Notes under the pieces: generated by a model
What the model was told of the DNA's origin: nothing
Database searches by the model: none
Seen by the model: only the letters and a program-made list of their open reading frames with translations
Shown here: positions 7,844-16,841 of the stretch, piece after piece
How positions within the stretch are numbered: the stretch's first letter is position 1
Layout: each line of letters opens with the position of its first letter
Origin: Nocardioides sp. IC4_145
GTDB lineage: Bacteria; Actinomycetota; Actinomycetes; Propionibacteriales; Nocardioidaceae
Direction of reading: 5' to 3'
Assembly: GCF_011250565.1 (NCBI RefSeq)
Contig: NZ_JAANMS010000023.1
Coordinates: 1 to 63,333, forward strand
DNA length: 63,333 nucleotides
Translations under genes and position numbers: made by a program

Positions 7844-8455
7844 ATGTCGAACCGGCGCTTCCTCGGTGAGGCCGGTCGGTTCGTCGCCGTCGGCGGCCTC
7901 GCGACCGTCGTCGCGCTCGTGATCTTCAACGTGCTGGTGCACGGGTTCAACACCGGCGACCACGCGGTGCTGCCGGACCAGCCGATCCTGGCGTACGTCA
8001 TCGCCAACACCGTCGGCATGTTCGTCAGCTACCGCGGCAGCCGCACCTGGGCCTTCCGCGACCGGCCGCCGCGGCAGGCCGACGGCGGGCTGACGGCGTT
8101 CGTGGCGATCAACGCCGTGACCATGCTGATCCCGATCGCCTGCCTGACGATCAGCCGGAACGTCCTCGGCCTCGACGACCCGATCTCCGACAACGTCTCC
8201 GCGAACGTCATCGGCCTGGTCATGGGCCTGGCGTCGCGGTTCTACCTGTTCCGGCGGTTCATCTTCCGCCGGCCGATCCACCTGACCGAGATGTACGACC
8301 CGGCCGAGCCGGTGCTGCCGGCCGAGCCGGACCACCTCGGCGAGACCGTGGACCCGGACGGCACGTCGCTGCCCGGCGGGCCGGTCAGCGAGCCCAGAGA
8401 CCCGTCCACGAGTGGCCCAGGTCGTTCACCAGGGTCCGGAGCAGCGGAAGGCTGA
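7844..8455 (+). CDS. GtrA family membrane protein
   Basis: 203 residues. It has the four-helix GtrA fold: GRFVAVGGLATVVALVIFNVLV at 8-29, ILAYVIANTVGMFVSYRGSRTWAF near 47-70 with the family FxxxRxWxF signature, and two more helices to about residue 140. GtrA proteins are thought to flip or present undecaprenyl-phosphate-linked sugars for envelope glycosylation. The last 60 residues are a hydrophilic, Pro/Asp-rich tail longer than in typical GtrA (about 130 residues). The tail overlaps the convergent maf gene by 71 bases, which could limit one or the other transcript. Corresponds in position to Rv3277 of M. tuberculosis. Confidence 0.88.
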   Translation: MSNRRFLGEAGRFVAVGGLATVVALVIFNVLVHGFNTGDHAVLPDQPILAYVIANTVGMFVSYRGSRTWAFRDRPPRQADGGLTAFVAINAVTMLIPIACLTISRNVLGLDDPISDNVSANVIGLVMGLASRFYLFRRFIFRRPIHLTEMYDPAEPVLPAEPDHLGETVDPDGTSLPGGPVSEPRDPSTSGPGRSPGSGAAEG

Positions 8456-9002
8456 CGCCCACCACGTTGTGGTGATCCCCCTCGATCCCGGTCACGAACG
8501 CGCCGCCCAGGCCGTCGACGGTGAACGCGCCGGCGACGTGCAACGGCTCGCCGGTCGCGACGTACGCCGCCACCTCCCCGTCCTCCACGTCGGCGAAGTG
8601 GACGGTGGTCGACGCGGTCGCGGCGACCGTGCGGCCGCTCGCGGTGTCGTGCAGCGCGTGGCCGGTGCGCAGGACGCCGGACCGGCCGCGCATCGAGCGC
8701 CAACGAGCGACGGCCTCGTCGGCGTCGGCCGGCTTGCCGAGGGCCTCGCCGTCGAGCTCGAGCACCGAGTCGCAGCCCAGCACCAGGGCGCCCGCCGGCA
8801 CCTCCGGTCGGCCGACCACCGCCGCGCACTTGAGCTCGGCCAGGCGCAGGGCGAGCTCGGCCGGAGGCACGCCGACGACCTGTGACTCGTCGACGCCGGA
8901 GACGACCACCTGGGGGTCGAGCCCGGCGTTGCGGAGCGTGGTGAGGCGGGCGGGGGAGGCGGAGGCGAGCACGAACGTCGGCACCGGACCAGCATCGCGC
9001 AC
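8385..9002 (-). CDS. maf: Maf-like nucleotide pyrophosphatase
   Basis: 205 residues. It hydrolyses non-canonical or modified nucleoside triphosphates (dTTP/UTP or m7GTP type). The N-terminal signature is FVLASASPARLTTLRNAGL; VSGVDES, ALVLGCDSVLELDGEALGKP, an EAVARWRSMRGRSGVLRTGH block and GAFTVDGLGGAFVTGIEGDHHNVVGVSL follow in family order. The GTG at 9002 gives a six-residue leader; the GTG at 8984 would start at VPTFVLASASPAR and is equally plausible. The 3' end overlaps gtrA on the other strand by 71 bases. Position next to the acyl-CoA carboxylase region is conserved in actinobacteria. Confidence 0.93.
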   Translation of the reverse strand: MRDAGPVPTFVLASASPARLTTLRNAGLDPQVVVSGVDESQVVGVPPAELALRLAELKCAAVVGRPEVPAGALVLGCDSVLELDGEALGKPADADEAVARWRSMRGRSGVLRTGHALHDTASGRTVAATASTTVHFADVEDGEVAAYVATGEPLHVAGAFTVDGLGGAFVTGIEGDHHNVVGVSLPLLRTLVNDLGHSWTGLWAR

Positions 9003-9013
9003 CGGTCGGTCGG

Positions 9014-9019
9014 CACAAT
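9014..9019 (+). promoter_or_regulatory. -10 element, GH6 gene (leaderless type)
   Basis: CACAAT lies six bases before the GTG at 9026, in the 23-bp gap shared with the divergent maf start. Confidence 0.4.
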
Positions 9020-9025
9020 GACCGC

Positions 9026-10036
9026 GTGCCTGATGACGCCCCCCGGAGCTCCCGCATGCCGTTCCTCGCCGCCGGCGTGGTCGCAGCGGTCGTGGTCCTC
9101 GCGGTGGTCGGGGTCCTCGTCGCGCGCGCCCAGCACCTCGGCCCGTGGGAGCTCGGTCCGCAGGACCGCAACCGCTTCGCCGAGCAGCCGCAGTACGCCG
9201 ACCCCGACTCGCGCACGGCGCAGGCCGCCCGGCAGGCGGAGGCCGACGGGCGCACCGAGGAGGCCGCCGCCTTCGCCGAGCTGGCCGAGGTCCCGCAGGG
9301 CATCTGGCTGACGCCCGAGGAACGCCCGGTCGGCGACGTCGGGGGGTACGTCGCAGGGGTCGGCGGCGCGGCGGACGAGGCCGGCGAGGTGCCGCTGTTC
9401 GTCGTCTACGGCATCCCCGACCGCGACTGCACCGGCGGCTACTCCAGCGGCGGGCTCCGCGCCGACACCTACGTGCCCTGGGTCGAGGAGATCGCGGGCG
9501 CCGTGGCGCCGTACGCCGCTGCTGTCGTGCTCGAGCCCGACGCGCTCGCCTCGGCGGTGGAGTGCGACCGCCGGGCGGAGCGCGTCGACCTGCTCTCGCA
9601 GGCGGTCGACGTCCTCGCCGACGCCGGCGTGACGACGTACGTCGACGGCGGCCACTCGGACTGGGTCCCGGTCAAGGAGGTGGCCGGCCTGCTGCGGGAG
9701 GTGGGCGTGGACCGGGTGCGTGGCTTCGCGACGAACGTGTCGAACTACCAGACCGACCGGGACGAGGTGCGCTGGGCCGAGCGGCTCAGCGAGCTCGTCG
9801 GCGGGGCGTCGTACGTGGTCGACAGCGGCCGCAACGGCGTGGGGTCGACCGAGGAGTGGTGCAACCCCTCGGGGCAGGCGCTGGGGCAGCGTCCGGGGTA
9901 CGTCGACGACGGCACCGGTCTGGACGCCTACCTGTGGGTCAAGCCGCCCGGCGACAGCGACGGCGAGTGCAACGGCGGTCCGCCGGCCGGGGAGTTCTGG
10001 GGACAACGCGCGCTCGAGCTGCTTGGGCGGTCCTGA
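9026..10036 (+). CDS. glycoside hydrolase family 6 protein (endoglucanase-like), membrane-anchored
   Basis: 336 residues. A single N-terminal helix (about 11-33) anchors or exports it. The catalytic domain shows GH6 landmarks: VPLFVVYGIPDRDCTGGYSSGG with an Asp at the proton-donor region, AAVVLEPDALA, TTYVDGGHSDWV, RGFATNVSNY, VVDSGRNGVGSTEEWCNPSGQALG, and the C-terminal DAYLWVKPPGDSDGEC with catalytic-side Asp. Such enzymes cleave beta-1,4-glucan. No carbohydrate-binding module is attached. In Streptomyces a GH6 enzyme (CslZ) accompanies the CslA glucan synthase; here a membrane GT2 lies 2.3 kb downstream, so a role in synthesising rather than eating glucan is possible (inference). Confidence 0.88.
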   Translation: MPDDAPRSSRMPFLAAGVVAAVVVLAVVGVLVARAQHLGPWELGPQDRNRFAEQPQYADPDSRTAQAARQAEADGRTEEAAAFAELAEVPQGIWLTPEERPVGDVGGYVAGVGGAADEAGEVPLFVVYGIPDRDCTGGYSSGGLRADTYVPWVEEIAGAVAPYAAAVVLEPDALASAVECDRRAERVDLLSQAVDVLADAGVTTYVDGGHSDWVPVKEVAGLLREVGVDRVRGFATNVSNYQTDRDEVRWAERLSELVGGASYVVDSGRNGVGSTEEWCNPSGQALGQRPGYVDDGTGLDAYLWVKPPGDSDGECNGGPPAGEFWGQRALELLGRS

Positions 10037-10120
10037 CCCGCTCGCCCCTGCACCCTCAGCCGTTCGGACAAGTTCGGGGGCCGCTGCCGCGGATGAGCAC
10101 GGGCGCGCCTCGGCCGTTGT

Positions 10121-10126
10121 TAGGGT
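10121..10126 (+). promoter_or_regulatory. -10 element, response regulator gene (leaderless type)
   Basis: TAGGGT is followed by six bases and the ATG at 10133. No Shine-Dalgarno sequence is present. Confidence 0.5.
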
Positions 10127-10132
10127 TCGACC

Positions 10133-11305
10133 ATGCAGGGGGATCCGTGGACCGCGGTCATCATCGAGGACGACCCGGACGTTCGGGATCTCATCGACAT
10201 CGTGCTGACGCAATCAGGGTTCTCGACGTTCGTCGCGCCTGACGGCCCCTCCGGCGTCGAGGCCGTGCGCCAGCACAACCCCCTCATCACCACCCTCGAC
10301 GTGAACATGCCGGGGATGGACGGGTTCGCCGTCGCCCGGCGGCTGCGCGAGTTCAGCAACACCTACCTCATCATGATCACCGCGCTGGCCGACGAGATCG
10401 ACGTCGTGCAGGGCTTCGAGGCCGGCGCCGACGACTACCTGGTCAAGCCGTTCCGGCCGCGGGAGCTGCGCGCCCGTGCCGACTCGATGCTGCGCCGACC
10501 ACGCTCGCGCTCGGACCAGCCGGTCGGCTGGGCGGACGACGACGCGTCGGCCACCACCGCTGCTGCCCCTGCGCCTGCTGCCGCCCCCGCGCCACCGCCG
10601 CAGCAGGAGTCGTGGGCCGCCGCGGCCGCCCGCGACCTCACCCAGAACGCCCCGCTGCGCGTCGTCCGCAGCGACGAGCCCGCGCAGCCGGCCCCGCCGG
10701 TGCAGCCCGAGCCGGTCGCGCCGCCGCCGCAGCCGACGTACCAGCCGCAGGTGCAGCAGCCGGTCGTGCAGCCGCCGGTCGTCCAGCCGCCGACGCAGCC
10801 CTACCAGCCTCAGCACCAGGCACCGGCTGCCTACGAGCCGCCGCCGGCGCAGCCCTCCTACCCGCAGGCGCCGCCCTACGTGCCGCCTGCCCCGCAGCAG
10901 CCGGTCGCGCCGCAGGGCGGCGCGCACGCGGCACCGGCGCCGGTGCCGCCGGCGGCGCCGGGTCCGTCGGCGGACGGGTCGTGGGTCCGCTTCAACGGGC
11001 TCGCCCTCAACCACGAGAGCCGGGTCGTCACGGTCGGTGGGGGAGCGGTGGACCTCAACCGCACCGAGTTCGACCTGCTCGCCTCGCTGCTCAGCACCGG
11101 CCGCCGGGTCCGCAGCAAGGCCGACCTGGTCCTGACGATGCGCGGCCAGCAGTACGTCACCTCGTACTTCGTCAACGAGGCCGACAAGCGCTCGGTCGAG
11201 GTCCACGTCGCGAACCTCCGCCGCAAGCTCGGCGACGACGGTGCCACCCCCCGCTTCATCGAGACGGTCCGCGGCGTCGGCTACCGCCTCGCCGAGACCG
11301 CCTGA
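10133..11305 (+). CDS. OmpR-type response regulator with a long Pro/Gln/Ala linker
   Basis: 390 residues in three parts. Residues 1-125 are a receiver: AVIIEDDPDVRDL holds the acidic pair, TLDVNMPGMDG the phospho-acceptor Asp, and VKPF the conserved Lys. Residues about 130-275 are a low-complexity linker rich in Pro, Gln and Ala with PxQP/QPPVVQPP-like repeats. Residues 280-390 are a winged-helix DNA-binding domain (LNRTEFDLLASLLS, EVHVANLRRKLGDDG, IETVRGVGYRL). Ordinary OmpR regulators have linkers below 20 residues, so a linker near 145 is abnormal. No kinase gene is adjacent. The winged helix and TAGGGT-start promoter recall the lone winged-helix gene at 18455. Confidence 0.88.
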   Translation: MQGDPWTAVIIEDDPDVRDLIDIVLTQSGFSTFVAPDGPSGVEAVRQHNPLITTLDVNMPGMDGFAVARRLREFSNTYLIMITALADEIDVVQGFEAGADDYLVKPFRPRELRARADSMLRRPRSRSDQPVGWADDDASATTAAAPAPAAAPAPPPQQESWAAAAARDLTQNAPLRVVRSDEPAQPAPPVQPEPVAPPPQPTYQPQVQQPVVQPPVVQPPTQPYQPQHQAPAAYEPPPAQPSYPQAPPYVPPAPQQPVAPQGGAHAAPAPVPPAAPGPSADGSWVRFNGLALNHESRVVTVGGGAVDLNRTEFDLLASLLSTGRRVRSKADLVLTMRGQQYVTSYFVNEADKRSVEVHVANLRRKLGDDGATPRFIETVRGVGYRLAETA

Positions 11306-11343
11306 CCCACCGCGGCCCATTCGCTGGGCGAGCACCGAGCCCT

Positions 11344-11505
11344 CCGCTGGTTGAGCAGGCGAGCGCCAGCGAGCCGTGTCGAGACCCCGTCCGCTGGTTG
11401 AGCAGGCGAGCGCCAGCGAGCCGTGTCGAAACCGGGTGAGTTCTCGGCGGGTCTCGAGACGGGCCTCGAGAGAGGCGCCGCGCCTTCCTCGACCACCCCG
11501 GGGAC
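11344..11505. repeat. hairpin repeats, GGTTGAG...GTCGAAACC type
   Basis: Two direct copies of a 47-bp unit start at 11344 and 11391. Each begins CCGCTGGTTGAGCAGGCG, has an AGCGCCAGCGAGC hairpin-like core and ends GTGTCGA(G/A)ACC. An inverted relative follows at about 11453-11505 (GGTCTCGAGACGGGCC ... CTCGACCA). They sit between the convergent regulator and lipoprotein genes, so may act as a bidirectional terminator as well as a dispersed repeat. Confidence 0.8.
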
Positions 11506-11514
11506 GAGGCGGGG

Positions 11515-12255
11515 TCAGTTGGCGTTGACGGGGATCTCGGCGACCTGGGTGGGGGTGTCGGACTCGAAGATGGCGATGGGGACGGTCTGCTTGACCTTCT
11601 TGGCGACGAACCGACCCGACCCCGGGGCCGTCTCGTAGTGGACGTCGGCGACGAAGGTCAGCTCGAGGCCGCGGGTGTCGTCGGACATCGGGCCGATCTT
11701 CTGGTTGCGGAGCTCGAAGGAGCCCTTGGGCGAGGTGATGAGCATGCCGTGGACGGGGTGGGTGACGGCCTCGGGGTCGAAGGTGATCTGGGAGGCCTCG
11801 GCGTCGAGCTTGTAGGGGCGCTGGGTGCGGCCGCCGTCGGAGGTGATGGTCCGCGAGGTGACCTTGATGTTGCCGAGGTAGGCCTTGCGCTTGGTGCGGA
11901 ACGGGTCGCGCAGCTTCCGGTCGAGGTCGTAGACCTGGAAGGTGAAGGAGAAGAACTTGTTGCCCTTCGGGTACCACTCGTTGGTCCGCGGCGTCGACTT
12001 GGTCGGCCACAGCGTGTAGACGAAGTCCATCCCGTCGATGTCGATGTGGGACTGGAAGGTGCCGTCCCGCGTGAACTGCGAGTCGTACGCCGCCTCGGTG
12101 GCCGCGGCGGTCGGGTTCTCCGCCTCCACGGGCTCGGCGCCGCCGCCGATCTTGTCGACCAGCGAGCACCCCGACAGGGAGCCGGCGAGGACGAGCGCCA
12201 GCGACGCGGCGAGGGTGCGGAGGCGGCGCGGGGGCCGGGCGGGGCGCACGGACAT
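11515..12255 (-). CDS. lipoprotein of unknown function, paired with a GT2 synthase
   Basis: 246 residues from the ATG at 12255, with GGGAG upstream. A signal peptide with lipobox (LAGSLSGC, Cys near 29) predicts an outer-face membrane lipoprotein. The mature part has many Tyr/Phe and beta-strand segments (DGMDFVYTLWPTKSTPRTNEWYPKGNKFFSFTFQ), with no recognised domain. It follows the GT2 gene by 47 bases in the same direction and is surely co-transcribed. A periplasm-side helper for the polymer made by that GT2 is the simplest reading, but this is inference. Confidence 0.8.
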   Translation of the reverse strand: MSVRPARPPRRLRTLAASLALVLAGSLSGCSLVDKIGGGAEPVEAENPTAAATEAAYDSQFTRDGTFQSHIDIDGMDFVYTLWPTKSTPRTNEWYPKGNKFFSFTFQVYDLDRKLRDPFRTKRKAYLGNIKVTSRTITSDGGRTQRPYKLDAEASQITFDPEAVTHPVHGMLITSPKGSFELRNQKIGPMSDDTRGLELTFVADVHYETAPGSGRFVAKKVKQTVPIAIFESDTPTQVAEIPVNAN

Positions 12256-12302
12256 GGTGGGGTTCTCCCGAGGACTGGTGCGGGCGGGGTGCTCATGAGG
12301 GA

Positions 12303-13847
12303 TCAGGCCTTGAAGCCGCGGTAGCGCTTGGAGGCCTTGATGAGCATCCAGACGGTCTGCAGGACGGTGATGACGCCGAGGATCGGCCAGCCGAGCTCGA
12401 GCAGGTCGGACGTCGTCCGGATCGGCACCTGCTGCCAGGCGATCCAGGCCCCGACGAAGAAGACGCCGAGCGCGACGAACGGGTAGGTCCACGCGACGCC
12501 CTTGCCGCGCTCGGCCTTGGCCTGCGCGGCCCAGTTGTCGGTCTGCTGGCGGCTGAAGAACTTCAGCCACGCCCGGACGAAGTGCCCCATCCGGATGAAC
12601 ATGTAGAGCTCGGCGGGGAAGACCAGGAGCACGAAGAGGTAGTCGCGCCGGTTCGCGAACTCCATGGAGTGCGCGACCCGGAAGTTCAACCACACCGCGG
12701 CCAGCGGCGGGATCAGCCACCAGGCCTGGAACACGAACGCGTCGATCGTCAGCGCGCCGATGAGCAGCACCAGGAACATGATGCGCGAGGCCATGTTCAC
12801 GACCATCGAGAGGTGCTCGAACCACCGCAGCCGCAGGTTGGGGTGGAACGGCTGGCCCTTGGTGTCGCCGCGCTGGCCGGGCCACATCAGGTCGATGGCG
12901 CCGAAGTTCCACTTGACCTGCTGGGCGTCCAGCGAGCGGAGCGTCGTCATGCCGCCGACGTGCGCCCGGGCGCGGGCGGAGATCTTGGTGAGGTAGCCGG
13001 CGGACTTGATCTGCAGCGACAGCAGCGAGTCCTCGACCTCGGAGTCGCTGACCCACGGGGTGCGCTGGTGGCTGTCGCGCATGACGTCGCGCAGCGCCTG
13101 GGTGGAGAAGATCGAGAACTGCCCGCCGAGGACCGCCATGTTGCGGCCCTTGAGCAGGTTCTGCATGTTGAACGCGGAGAACTGCGCGCGCTGGCCGGCG
13201 ATGAGGAACTTGGCCATCAGCCCGTCGAGGGCGGAGTCGTCGATGGAGTAGATAGCGGAGATGCCGCCGATGCGGTCGTCGCTGGCGATCTCGTCGACGA
13301 GGTGCTGGATGGCGTCCGGCTCCGGCGTGGTGTCGCCGTCGACGCCGAGCAGGTAGTCCATGTGCTCGACGAGGGAGTAGCCGTAGTTGAGCGCGCCGAC
13401 CTTCTTGTCGGGGTTCTTGCCGATGTCGTGGACGTAGATGACCGTCGACTGCTCCCCGGTCGGGGTCATCCGCGTGTGCGGACCGGCGTAGTGGCTGGCG
13501 ATCTCGACCGAGTCGTCGCTGGTGTTGTTGACGACGAGGTGGATGGCGTCGGGGAGCCGGGTCTGCTGGAGCAGGGAGTCGAGGACGCCGGCGATGGTCT
13601 CGGCCTCGTTGTACGCCGGGATCACGCAGCCCACGGTCGGGCGCAGCGTCGGCAGCTCGTCGACCGCCTCGAGGAACTCCTCGGCGTACGCCTCGAGCGA
13701 GGGGTCGGGCATGCGCACGTAGCGGGGGTCGTCGAACCCGGGCACTGCTCCGGGCACTGTCCCGGGCGCGAGCCCGATCCCCTCGTGCTGTCCCATGTCG
13801 TTCGCGTCCACCGCTGTCCCATCGCTGGCGGTGCCCGTGCTGGCCAC
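12303..13847 (-). CDS. membrane glycosyltransferase family 2 (processive synthase-like)
   Basis: 514 residues. An N-terminal cytoplasmic extension of about 65 residues leads to the GT2 domain: VGCVIPAYNEAETIAGVLDSLL, VNNTSDDS, the metal-binding DGDTT near 175, the acceptor-side acidic cluster SEVEDSLLSLQIKSAGY, and QQVKWNFG where processive synthases carry QxxRW. Four or five membrane helices follow (FLVLLIGALTIDAFVFQAWWL and others). This is the layout of cellulose, hyaluronan and CslA-like synthases, with Lys replacing Arg in the last motif. The product is unknown. GTG 13847 is used; ATG 13796 is an alternative. It precedes the lipoprotein gene at 12255. Confidence 0.85.
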   Translation of the reverse strand: MASTGTASDGTAVDANDMGQHEGIGLAPGTVPGAVPGFDDPRYVRMPDPSLEAYAEEFLEAVDELPTLRPTVGCVIPAYNEAETIAGVLDSLLQQTRLPDAIHLVVNNTSDDSVEIASHYAGPHTRMTPTGEQSTVIYVHDIGKNPDKKVGALNYGYSLVEHMDYLLGVDGDTTPEPDAIQHLVDEIASDDRIGGISAIYSIDDSALDGLMAKFLIAGQRAQFSAFNMQNLLKGRNMAVLGGQFSIFSTQALRDVMRDSHQRTPWVSDSEVEDSLLSLQIKSAGYLTKISARARAHVGGMTTLRSLDAQQVKWNFGAIDLMWPGQRGDTKGQPFHPNLRLRWFEHLSMVVNMASRIMFLVLLIGALTIDAFVFQAWWLIPPLAAVWLNFRVAHSMEFANRRDYLFVLLVFPAELYMFIRMGHFVRAWLKFFSRQQTDNWAAQAKAERGKGVAWTYPFVALGVFFVGAWIAWQQVPIRTTSDLLELGWPILGVITVLQTVWMLIKASKRYRGFKA

Positions 13848-13988
13848 CGACCCGGTCGTCGTTCCTGGCCGAGTCTTTAAGGCTCACCTCAAGGGGTGGG
13901 CACCGCGAACCTCAACTTCCGCTCAAGGATTCTGGCGGAGGTACGCCGGCGGCGCGGTGGGATTCGCGAAAGGTTCGCGGTGGAGGGG

Positions 13989-14237
13989 TCAGCGCGGCAG
14001 CGCGCTGGCCCGCCAGCCGCCCGGGCCGTGCGGGAGCGTGCGCCGGACGAGCCGGTGCGGAGCGCTCCACTCCGGCCGCGGTCGCTTCGCGGGCGGCTGG
14101 CCGCCGCCCATCGACGACAGCACGGCCACGAGCGCCGCGACCTCCTCCGGCGTGGCACTCGGGCTGACCACCCGCAGCAGCGGCCGGGTCGGCTGCTGCT
14201 CCGGGGCGGCGTCGGGGGTCTGCTCGTCGGCGGCCAT
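13989..14237 (-). CDS. accE: acyl-CoA carboxylase epsilon subunit
   Basis: 82 residues. The core LLRVVSPSATPEEVAALVAVLSSMGG is the epsilon-subunit pattern (LRVVxGxPxxEExAALxAVL), followed by a basic Pro-rich stretch and the terminal W in PGGWRASALPR. The epsilon subunit binds and stabilises the alpha-beta acyl-CoA carboxylase complex in actinobacteria. Its ATG shares one base with the TGA of accD (TGATG), so the two are coupled. The length is normal for the family. It matches accE5 next to accD5 in M. tuberculosis. Confidence 0.9.
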   Translation of the reverse strand: MAADEQTPDAAPEQQPTRPLLRVVSPSATPEEVAALVAVLSSMGGGQPPAKRPRPEWSAPHRLVRRTLPHGPGGWRASALPR

Positions 14238-15895
14238 CAGAGCGGGATGTTCCCGTGCTTCTTCGGCGGGAGCGATGCCCGCTTGGAGCGGAGCAGCCGC
14301 AGCGCCCGGACGACCTCGGAGCGGGTCTCGTGCGGCTGGATGACCGCGTCGACGTACCCGCGCTCGGCGGCGATGTAGGGGTTGGCCAGCGTGGTCTCGT
14401 ACTCGTCGATGAGCTCGGCCCGCTTGGCCTCGACGTCGCCGCCCTCGGCCTCGACCTGCGCCAGCGTCTTGCGGTGCACGATGTTGGCCGCGCCCTGGGC
14501 GCCCATGACCGCGATCTGCGCGGTGGGCCAGGCGACGTTGATGTCGGCGCCGAGGTGCTTGGAGCCCATGACGTCGTAGGCGCCGCCGTAGGCCTTGCGG
14601 GTGATGACGGTGACCAGCGGGACGGTCGCCTCGGCGTAGGCGTAGATGAGCTTGGCGCCGCGGCGGATGATGCCGTTCCACTCCTGGTCGGTGCCGGGCA
14701 GGAAGCCGGGGACGTCGACGAAGGTCAGGACCGGGATGTTGAAGGCGTCGCAGGTGCGCACGAAGCGGGCGGCCTTCTCGGAGGCGTCGATGTCGAGGGT
14801 GCCGGCGAACTGCATCGGCTGGTTGGCCACGACGCCGACGGGCCGGCCCTCGACCCGGCCGTAGCCGATGATGATGTTCGGCGCGAACAGCTCCATGACC
14901 TCGACGAAGTCCCCCACGCCATCGTCATCAGCGTCCACCACGGCCTTGATGACGTCGTGCATGTCGTAGGGCTGGTTCGGGGAGTCCGGGATGATCGTGT
15001 CGAGCGCCCGGTCGGCGTCGTTGACCTCGAGGTCCGCACCCTGCCCATGGGGGGCGTCGTAGGCGGGCGGCTCGTCGAGGTTGTTCTGCGGGAGGAACGA
15101 GAGCAGCGCCTTGACGTACTCGATCGCGTCCTCCTCGTCGGAGGCCATGTAGTGGGCGTTGCCGGACTTGGTGTTGTGCGTCCGCGCGCCGCCGAGCTCC
15201 TCCATGGAGACGTCCTCGCCGGTGACGGTCTTGATGACGTCGGGACCGGTGATGAACATCGCCGAGGTCTGGTCGACCATGATCGTGAAGTCGGTGACCG
15301 CCGGGGAGTAGACGTGGCCGCCGGCGCAGTTGCCCATGATCATCGAGATCTGGGGGATGACGCCCGAGGCGTGCACGTTGCGGCGGAAGATCTCGCCGTA
15401 CAGGCCGAGCGAGACCACGCCCTCCTGGATGCGGGCGCCGGCACCCTCGTTGATGCCGATGATCGGGCAGCCGGTCTTGATCGCGAGGTCCATGACCTTG
15501 GTGATCTTCTCGCCGTAGACCTCGCCCAGCGAGCCGCCGAAGACGGTGAAGTCCTGGGAGAAGACGCAGACCTGGCGGCCGTCGATCGTGCCGTAGCCGG
15601 TGATGACGCCGTCGCCGTACGGCCGGTTCTTCTCCAGCCCGAACGCCGTGCTGCGGTGCCGCGCCAGCTCGTCGAGCTCGACGAAGGAACCCTCGTCGAA
15701 GAGCATCTCGATCCGCTCGCGGGCGGTCTGGCGCCCCTTGGCGTGCTGCTTCTCGACCGCCTTGGCCGACCCGGCGTGCACGGCCTCGTCGAGGCGGCGG
15801 TCGAGGTCGGCCAGCTTGCCGGCCGTCGTGTGCAGGTCGATGTCCGCGGGGACGTCGGTCCCCTGGCCGGGACGTTCGGTGCTCTCAGCGCTCAC
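14237..15895 (-). CDS. accD: acyl-CoA (propionyl-CoA) carboxylase beta subunit
   Basis: 552 residues. It transfers the carboxyl group from biotin to acetyl- or propionyl-CoA, giving malonyl- or methylmalonyl-CoA. Carboxyltransferase N- and C-halves are present, with oxyanion-hole glycine runs in [55 protein letters not shown] and [21 protein letters not shown]. It closely resembles AccD5/PccB. The start is GTG 15895, with GAGGAG about 11 bases upstream. It is followed by accE with a one-base overlap and is divergent from birA, which biotinylates the alpha subunit. The alpha subunit is encoded at 1773-3566. Confidence 0.95.
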   Translation of the reverse strand: MSAESTERPGQGTDVPADIDLHTTAGKLADLDRRLDEAVHAGSAKAVEKQHAKGRQTARERIEMLFDEGSFVELDELARHRSTAFGLEKNRPYGDGVITGYGTIDGRQVCVFSQDFTVFGGSLGEVYGEKITKVMDLAIKTGCPIIGINEGAGARIQEGVVSLGLYGEIFRRNVHASGVIPQISMIMGNCAGGHVYSPAVTDFTIMVDQTSAMFITGPDVIKTVTGEDVSMEELGGARTHNTKSGNAHYMASDEEDAIEYVKALLSFLPQNNLDEPPAYDAPHGQGADLEVNDADRALDTIIPDSPNQPYDMHDVIKAVVDADDDGVGDFVEVMELFAPNIIIGYGRVEGRPVGVVANQPMQFAGTLDIDASEKAARFVRTCDAFNIPVLTFVDVPGFLPGTDQEWNGIIRRGAKLIYAYAEATVPLVTVITRKAYGGAYDVMGSKHLGADINVAWPTAQIAVMGAQGAANIVHRKTLAQVEAEGGDVEAKRAELIDEYETTLANPYIAAERGYVDAVIQPHETRSEVVRALRLLRSKRASLPPKKHGNIPL

Positions 15896-15975
15896 GTTCG
15901 GGACGTCTCCTCGTCGGCGTCGGTGCGGGCCTTGGTGCTGGCCTGGTGCTGGCATCTGGGTTGGGCGTGGGTCAA

Positions 15976-15981
15976 TGTAGT
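15976..15981 (+). promoter_or_regulatory. -10 element, birA (leaderless type)
   Basis: TGTAGT (or the overlapping CAATGT, 15973-15978) lies 4-7 bases before the GTG at 15986. The 90-bp divergent gap with accD also holds two copies of TGGTGCTGGC at about 15930-15955. Confidence 0.35.
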
Positions 15982-15985
15982 GCCC

Positions 15986-16822
15986 GTGACCGCGACCTCG
16001 GCCGAACGCCCACCCCTTGACGAGACCGTTCTCTCGGGCGTGAGCCCCGACCTCGTTCCGGGGGTCAGCGTCGAGGTGGTGGACGAGACCCCGTCGACGA
16101 ACGCGCTGGTCGTGGAGCGCGCCCGCGCCGGTGCGCCCGAGGGTCTCGTCGTGGTCACCGAGCACCAGACCGCGGGCCGTGGCCGGCTCGACCGGTCCTG
16201 GGAGACGCCCGCCCGGTCGGCGCTGACCTTCTCCCTCCTGCTGCGCCCGACCGCGCCGACACGGAGCTGGCCCTGGCTGCCGCTGCTGGCGGGGTACGCC
16301 GTCGACAAGGCGCTGAAGGCCGCCGGCTTCGACGCCGGTGTGAAGTGGCCCAACGACGTGCTCATCGGGGACCGCAAGGTCGCCGGCATCCTCGTCGAGC
16401 GGATCGAGACCGACCAGGGCCCGTGCGCCGTCGTCGGGATCGGGATCAACGTCGGGCTGGGCCCCGACGAGCTGCCCGTGCCGACCGCCACGTCGCTGGC
16501 GATCGAGGCCGCCGGGCGACCGGTGCCGGACCGGACCGCCCTGCTGGTCGACGTGCTCGCCAGCCTGCGCGAGGCGTACGACGCGTGGCAGGCCGGCGGC
16601 GACCTCGCCGGCATGCGCCTGGCCGAGTCGTACGCCGACGCCTGCGTCACCGTCGGCCGCCAGGTGCGCGTCGACCTCCCCGACGGTTCGGTGCTCACCG
16701 GCATGGCGACCGCGATCGATCCCTCCGGTCATCTCGTCGTCGCCGGACCGGACCGCCAGGTCGCCGTCGGCGCCGGCGACGTCGTCCACGTGCGCGCGGC
16801 CACCGGGGCCCCCGCGGTGTGA
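15986..16822 (+). CDS. birA: biotin--[acetyl-CoA-carboxylase] ligase
   Basis: 278 residues. It activates biotin with ATP and attaches it to the Lys of the carboxylase BCCP domain. Motifs: [14 protein letters not shown] (biotinyl-AMP loop GRGRxxRxW), [20 protein letters not shown], and VGIGINVG. The C-terminal SH3-like domain runs from about 225 to 270. There is no N-terminal helix-turn-helix, so it is a group I, non-repressor BirA, as in M. tuberculosis. GTG 15986 is the natural start; longer frames upstream are readings through accD. Location opposite accD-accE ties the modifying enzyme to its complex. Confidence 0.95.
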   Translation: MTATSAERPPLDETVLSGVSPDLVPGVSVEVVDETPSTNALVVERARAGAPEGLVVVTEHQTAGRGRLDRSWETPARSALTFSLLLRPTAPTRSWPWLPLLAGYAVDKALKAAGFDAGVKWPNDVLIGDRKVAGILVERIETDQGPCAVVGIGINVGLGPDELPVPTATSLAIEAAGRPVPDRTALLVDVLASLREAYDAWQAGGDLAGMRLAESYADACVTVGRQVRVDLPDGSVLTGMATAIDPSGHLVVAGPDRQVAVGAGDVVHVRAATGAPAV

Positions 16823-16829
16823 TCGATGA

Positions 16830-16835
16830 CATGAT
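16830..16835 (+). promoter_or_regulatory. -10 element, PH protein gene (leaderless type)
   Basis: CATGAT is followed by six bases and the GTG at 16842, within 20 bases of the birA stop codon. Confidence 0.35.
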
Positions 16836-16841
16836 CCACCC

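Noticed and set aside
13848..13988. Possible gene between the GT2 and accE genes
   Set aside because: Frames here are short, Arg-rich and without start signals; the 141 bp is probably the GT2 leader and promoter.
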